Positions 60,288 to 64,000 of a stretch of DNA of 64,000 nucleotides are shown here, one piece after another. Source of the stretch: Aldehydirespirator sp965220485 (GTDB lineage Bacteria > Actinomycetota > Acidimicrobiia > Acidimicrobiales > Aldehydirespiratoraceae); assembly GCA_965220485.1 (NCBI GenBank), contig OZ244832.1, positions 2,170,001 through 2,234,000 of the forward strand, written 5' to 3'. The notes beneath the pieces were generated by a model. The model saw only the letters and a list, made by a program, of their open reading frames with translations, searched no databases and was not told the DNA's origin. How positions within the stretch are numbered: the first letter of the stretch is position 1; each line of letters starts with the position of its first letter. A program made the translations under genes and the position numbers.

Positions 60288-60521
60288 GAGGCCGAGCGGA
60301 TAGACCACAATTCATGAGTGCCTTGCATGACGCTGAGCGAGGCCCCCGGGCCTGAGCGGCCAGTGAGCGCAGCGAAGGTGAGCGGGAGGTGCACCCGAGC
60401 GGCCCGTGAGCGAAGCGAACAAGAGCGGAGACAAGATGCTTCGCACGCGGGACGATACCCTACGGCAACCCGAGCCGGCCCGACGGCCAGCGACAAGATG
60501 CTTCGCAGGCGGGACGGTACC
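60288..60521 (+). repeat. Dispersed repeat copy 3 plus a 30-bp direct repeat pair (period 62 bp)
   Basis: GAGGCCGAGCGGATAG (60288-60303) and two variants of the GAGCGGCC(C/A)GTGAGCG(C/A)AGCGAA block (around 60354 and 60400) match the repeat at 33894-33991. Next, GACAAGATGCTTCGCA(C/G)GCGGGACG(A/G)TACC occurs at 60430-60459 and 60492-60521 (28/30 identical). The 371-bp gap 60183-60553 between the HelD and patatin genes holds only these repeats. Confidence 0.82.
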
Positions 60522-60553
60522 ACCTAACCACGAGGCCCCGTATCGTGGGCTGT

Positions 60554-61798
60554 ATGGACTCAAGCGAGCCGGAGCAACTCGACGAAGTCGCCGACGCCGA
60601 CGCCGTCGAAGACGCAGACGATCCGGGGCCCGGTCAACCCGGCTCCGGTGCTCAGATCTCGGTGGGGCTGGTCCTCAGCGCGGGGGGCGCGGCCGCCGAG
60701 GCTTGGCACGCGGGTGTGGTCCGGGCCCTGCACGAGGTCACAGGCTGGGACGCTCGGAGCGCGGAGCTGATTCTGGGCACCTCGGCCGGAGCCATCACGG
60801 GACTCTGCCTGCGGGCCGGGATCCCAGCTGCGGACCTCTACGCCCATCGGCGCGGCGAGCCCGTCAGCGCCGAGGGGCAAGCCATCATCGACCGGGTGGT
60901 CACCCCCTACAGCGAGGGGCACAGCGAACGCGACTGGAGCGAGCATGGACCACAGTCGCCGACGCTGACGGCCAGGGCTCTGTGGCCCCCTTGGCAGGCC
61001 CGGCCCCTGCATGCCGCAGTGGGGCTGCTGCCGCGAGGCACCCGCACCACTGAGGCTCTCCAGCAGCGCATGGCAGAGCTGCATCCCGAGCCGTGGCCCG
61101 CGGCCCGCTTCTGGGTCACGGCTGTCCGGCTCTCCGACGGCGACCGGGTGGTGTTCGGACGCGACGACCTGCAGGCCGCCGCGGCGGAGGCGGTGCGGGC
61201 CAGCTGCGCGGTGCCGGTGCTGTTCGAACCGGTCGCCGTGGACGGAAGGCGATACATCGACGGCGGCGTGCACTCCTACACCAACGCCGACCTGATGGGG
61301 CCACCCGCCTTCGACTTGGTCATCGTGTCGTCACCGATGAGCGGCGCGGCGGGATGGTCGACGGTCCGCGGCTCCCTGTCGGAGGCCTGGACCAAGACCC
61401 GGGTCGGCGTTGGGCTGGGCGAACCGCGGGAGGCGGCACCAGACCGGGCCTGGTGGTCGGAGGCACTGGAGTTGGCGTGGTCTGACGGACGGGCCTTGCG
61501 GGCGGCCCGGCGGCAATGGGTTGACGACAAGCTGCGCGAGGAGGTGGACGGCTTGCGTCGCAGAGGCATCGCCGTGCTGGTGGTGGGCCCCGATCCCGAC
61601 GGGGTGGAGCTGGTGGACACCGGCAACGACGCAGACGTCGACCGCACTGGTCACGCCGGCGAGGACGCCGACCGCAGCGACCTCGGGGCGGTCTGGCGGT
61701 CCGAGGTGGCCGCGGTGGCGGATCAGACCGTCCGCCGCCTCCTTGCGGACCGCGACGGCCAGCGCTTCACCAGCCTGCTGCGCCAGGCCGCAGGCTGA
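60554..61798 (+). CDS. Patatin-like phospholipase
   Basis: 414 aa from ATG 60554 (GTG 60545 is an alternative). An acidic N-terminal tail of about 30 residues precedes the patatin domain: the oxyanion glycines in LVLSAGGAAAEAWHAGVVRALHE, the nucleophile Ser in ILGTSAGAITGL (GxSxG) and the catalytic Asp in YIDGGVHSYTNADL. The Ser-Asp dyad is complete. The C-terminal part is alpha-helical with no second domain recognised. It probably hydrolyses membrane lipids or lipid esters, with no clear pathway link to neighbours. Confidence 0.87.
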   Translation: MDSSEPEQLDEVADADAVEDADDPGPGQPGSGAQISVGLVLSAGGAAAEAWHAGVVRALHEVTGWDARSAELILGTSAGAITGLCLRAGIPAADLYAHRRGEPVSAEGQAIIDRVVTPYSEGHSERDWSEHGPQSPTLTARALWPPWQARPLHAAVGLLPRGTRTTEALQQRMAELHPEPWPAARFWVTAVRLSDGDRVVFGRDDLQAAAAEAVRASCAVPVLFEPVAVDGRRYIDGGVHSYTNADLMGPPAFDLVIVSSPMSGAAGWSTVRGSLSEAWTKTRVGVGLGEPREAAPDRAWWSEALELAWSDGRALRAARRQWVDDKLREEVDGLRRRGIAVLVVGPDPDGVELVDTGNDADVDRTGHAGEDADRSDLGAVWRSEVAAVADQTVRRLLADRDGQRFTSLLRQAAG

Positions 61799-61832
61799 TC
61801 GCCCCCTGACCTCGCACCATTAGCTTGACGAG

Positions 61833-62882
61833 ATGAGCAGGGGCCGTTTCGCCGACAGCGACTTCGTGCGGGCGTGTCGCCGCGAGCCCCATGAGCGGGT
61901 GCCGGTGTGGTTCATGCGCCAGGCCGGCCGGTCCCTTCCCGAGTACCGGGCCGTACGCGGCGAGGGTTCGATACTCGACGCCATCGCCGATCCCGACCGG
62001 GCCGCGGAGATCACCCTGCAGCCGGTGCGTCGCTACGGCGTCGACGCGGCCGTCCTGTTCAGCGACATCGTGGTGCCGGCCCATGCCGTCGGCTTCGGTG
62101 TGGATGTCGTGCCGGGCACCGGACCGGTCGTGGAGCATCCCTTCGAGACCCGCGGCGACCTCGACCGCCTGCGCCCGCTCGATCCCGGCTCCGACACGGC
62201 GTACGTGATCGAGACCGTGCGCCGCGTCGTCGAGGCGCTGGAGGTGCCTCTCATCGGGTTCGCGGGGGCTCCGTTCACGGTGGCGTCGTACCTCGTGGAG
62301 GGAGGCCCGTCCCGCCACCACGAAAGGACCAAGGCGTTGATGGTCGGCGACGAGGCGCTGTGGCACGAGCTGATGGACCGCCTCGCCGATCTAGCAATCG
62401 CGTCACTCCTGGCGCAGGTGGAGGCAGGGGCGGCCGCGGTGCAGTTGTTCGACAGTTGGGCGGGGGCGCTGTCTCCGGACCAGTACCGGCGCGGCGTCGC
62501 CCCCCACTCGGCCCGGGTGCTGGAAGCGGTGGGCCAGAGTGGAGTGCCCCGGATCCATTTCGGGGTCGGCACCGGCGAGCTGCTCGACCAGATGGGCGAC
62601 TGCGGCGCGGAGGTCGTGGGCGTGGACTTCCGCGTGCCCATCGACGCGGCCCGCCGCCGGGTGGGGCCGGACCGGGCTCTGCAGGGGAACCTGGACCCCG
62701 CGGTGGTGCTGGCCGGCGAGCCGGCCGCCTGCGACGCGGCCCGTGCCGTGCTGGCGGCCAACGGCGGTCATCCCGGCTTCATCTTCAACCTCGGCCACGG
62801 AGTGCTGCCCGGCAGCGATCCCGATGTGCTGGCCCGCGTGGTGCAGGTAGTGCACGAAGAGGGCCAGGTGTCGTGCGTGTGA
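61833..62882 (+). CDS. hemE: Uroporphyrinogen decarboxylase
   Basis: 349 aa, the expected length. Both family signatures are present: PVWFMRQAGRSLPEYR near the N-terminus (Arg residues bind substrate carboxylates) and GFAGAPFTVASYLVEGG. The catalytic Asp is in FSDIVVPAHAVGFGV, with Tyr in AGAPFTVASYL and His in FNLGHGVLPGSDPDVL. It decarboxylates uroporphyrinogen III to coproporphyrinogen III in haem synthesis, and the next gene encodes a later haem enzyme. The last three codons and the stop are included in a 38-bp repeat that recurs 72 bp downstream. Confidence 0.95.
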   Translation: MSRGRFADSDFVRACRREPHERVPVWFMRQAGRSLPEYRAVRGEGSILDAIADPDRAAEITLQPVRRYGVDAAVLFSDIVVPAHAVGFGVDVVPGTGPVVEHPFETRGDLDRLRPLDPGSDTAYVIETVRRVVEALEVPLIGFAGAPFTVASYLVEGGPSRHHERTKALMVGDEALWHELMDRLADLAIASLLAQVEAGAAAVQLFDSWAGALSPDQYRRGVAPHSARVLEAVGQSGVPRIHFGVGTGELLDQMGDCGAEVVGVDFRVPIDAARRRVGPDRALQGNLDPAVVLAGEPAACDAARAVLAANGGHPGFIFNLGHGVLPGSDPDVLARVVQVVHEEGQVSCV

Positions 62883-62981
62883 CTGGCCCCAAGATGCGTG
62901 CGTTGCGGCTGGCCGGTCCACGCCCACACGGCGGCGCCGCCCGCGTGCGTGTGACTGGCCCCAAGATGCGTGCGTTGCGGC
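62872..62981. repeat. 38-bp direct repeat pair, period 72 bp, spanning the hemE stop codon
   Basis: Copies at 62872-62909 and 62944-62981 (CGTGCGTGTGACTGGCCCCA, then AGATGCGTGCGTTGCGGC) are identical, separated by 34 bp of unique sequence. The first includes the hemE stop TGA (62880-62882). The whole hemE-hemG gap is therefore a repeat-gap-repeat unit like that at lhr. Confidence 0.93.
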
Positions 62982-63023
62982 GGCACCCACTCGAAGAGGC
63001 GCAGCAGTGACCGGGCGATCCGA

Positions 63024-64000
63024 GTGACCAGCCCGAAGGTTCAAACGCCAGCCTCTTTGACGGTACAGCCGGGTGCCTGGTCGGAGGCGTCGCCGAGAGG
63101 TCGAGTAGCCGTCATCGGTGCGGGGATAGCGGGGCTGACCGCGGCGTACGAGCTGAAGTGCGCCGGGATCGAAGCGGTCGTGCTGGAGGCGAGCGACCGG
63201 GCCGGCGGCAAGATCGACGACTCGCAGGTCGGAAGCCTGACCGTGGACTCGGGGCCGGACGGCTTCGTGGCCCGCGACCCCGCCGCAGCCGAGCTGTGCC
63301 GCCGCATCGGGCTCGGCACCGATCTGGTCGAGTCCGCCGCGAGCGGTGCTTACGTGTGGCTGGATGGCCGACTGATGCCCCTTCCGGCCCGCTCCGTGCT
63401 CGGCGTGCCGTGGACGGCGGATGCAGTGGCGGGCACCGGCATCGTCTCCGATCAGGGCGCGGACGCGCTGCGCCGCGGTCTGGCCCACGACGCCGCCCCT
63501 CTCGTCGGGGACGCCTCGGTGGGCGAGGTGCTGCGCCCCCGCGTCGGCGACGAGGTGTTCGAGCGGCTCATCGACCCCCTCCTCGGCGGTATCAACGCCG
63601 GGGCGGCCGACCAGATGAGCATCAAGGCTTGTGCCGCACCGCTGTACGAGGCGGCCAGCCGGGGAGGCCCACTCGGGCTGGTCCTGCAGGAGGTGGCCGC
63701 CCGGCAAGGCCGCGACCCCGAGGGACCGGCCAGCGCGCCGGTGTTCCAGAGCGTGCGCGGCGGCATCAGCCGCATCGTCGCCGCCCTCGTGACGGAATTG
63801 GGCGACGCCGTGAGTCTGTCCACCCCCGCGCAGACGGTGACGCCCGCAGCGGCCAGAGGCGGCCCCCGATGGACAGTCGCCACCCCCAGCGGTCCCGTTG
63901 ACGCCAATGCGGTGATCCTGGCCTGCCCAGCCTGGGAAGCAGCCCGCCTGCTGGAGCCCCTCGCCCCCGATGCAGCCCAGACCCTCGGCGAGATCGAGTA
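63024..64000 (+). CDS. hemG: Protoporphyrinogen/coproporphyrinogen oxidase, N-terminal part (cut by the window end)
   Basis: 325 residues are visible from GTG 63024 (VTSPKVQTPAS) to the window edge. The FAD-binding motif is VAVIGAGIAGLTAAYEL, followed by VVLEASDRAGGKI and SLTVDSGPDGFVARDPAAAELCRRIGLG. The membrane-binding/substrate region FERLIDPLLGGINAGAADQMSIKACAA and SVRGGISRIVAAL fit HemY/HemG-type oxidases of actinobacteria. Oxidation of the porphyrinogen follows the HemE step, so hemE and this gene form a haem operon. The start is uncertain, because no strong ribosome site is seen. Confidence 0.88.
   Translation, partial: MTSPKVQTPASLTVQPGAWSEASPRGRVAVIGAGIAGLTAAYELKCAGIEAVVLEASDRAGGKIDDSQVGSLTVDSGPDGFVARDPAAAELCRRIGLGTDLVESAASGAYVWLDGRLMPLPARSVLGVPWTADAVAGTGIVSDQGADALRRGLAHDAAPLVGDASVGEVLRPRVGDEVFERLIDPLLGGINAGAADQMSIKACAAPLYEAASRGGPLGLVLQEVAARQGRDPEGPASAPVFQSVRGGISRIVAALVTELGDAVSLSTPAQTVTPAAARGGPRWTVATPSGPVDANAVILACPAWEAARLLEPLAPDAAQTLGEIE

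Noticed and set aside
27331..62981. CRISPR-like appearance of repeat-spacer-repeat units (36-39-bp repeats, 31-36-bp gaps)
   Set aside because: Each locus has only two or three repeats, repeat sequences differ between loci, they overlap gene ends, and no cas genes are present.
1..64000. tRNA, rRNA or riboswitch genes
   Set aside because: No cloverleaf, rRNA-like block or recognisable riboswitch core was seen on reading both strands; a covariance-model scan would be needed to exclude small RNAs.

Overview
The window is high-GC DNA from an actinobacterium, most likely of the Acidimicrobiia. That placement is inferred from gene content: an actinobacterial-type Lhr helicase, a HelD-like RNA polymerase motor, an F420-type luciferase-family oxidoreductase, an actinobacterial IS982-type transposase and hemE next to hemG. 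GTG starts and ATGA/GTGA stop-start overlaps are common. I found no rRNA or tRNA gene and no CRISPR array.

Layout. 1-9.2 kb is a defence-like island: a GHKL ATPase/histidine-kinase gene broken by a 99-bp miniature element, a partner with a receiver-like domain, and a Type III-like Res/Mod restriction pair with an SDR gene coupled to it. 9.4-25.7 kb holds an enoyl-CoA hydratase, a four-gene ABC-2 exporter operon, two enzymes with an N-terminal Rieske domain (one on a ThDP enzyme, one on a glutamate-synthase FMN domain), a MacB/FtsX-type ABC exporter and two VapBC modules. 25.8-35.97 kb holds a Fic protein, Lhr, a DUF4143-type ATPase, an LLM oxidoreductase behind a six-copy 20-bp repeat, and a DtxR-family regulator.

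36-51.6 kb looks like one catabolic region for an unidentified small organic compound. It has a Tat/lipoprotein NMT1-type binding protein, an ATPase and a fused double permease, then ring-hydroxylating dioxygenase subunits and a PhyH-type oxygenase. After a cupin regulator come an enolase-superfamily gene (frameshifted), an aldo/keto reductase, a PanB-like enzyme, two amidohydrolases and a third Rieske oxygenase. The same perfect palindrome, TTTGAT-N3-ATCAAA, sits upstream of the importer gene and between the divergent aldo/keto reductase and PanB-like genes, suggesting one regulon.

51.6-57.8 kb is rearranged: an IS982-family element splits a sialidase-like (BNR) gene, and there is an ISL3-type transposase remnant, a truncated copy of an ABC ATPase gene and a coiled-coil membrane protein whose paralogue and promoter lie at 42.7 kb. 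58-64 kb returns to housekeeping: HelD-like motor, patatin, hemE and the start of protoporphyrinogen oxidase.

The most unusual signal is the repeat structure. Many gene ends carry short direct repeats (26-48 bp) separated by unique sequence, often with a period of 70-72 bp and often copying the last codons plus the stop codon (lhr, hemE, one amidohydrolase) or the start codon (enolase-family gene). Related in-frame duplications lie inside lhr and the BNR gene. The 99-bp elements have the same CTAG target duplication as the IS982-type element and similar ends, so they may be its non-autonomous relatives.
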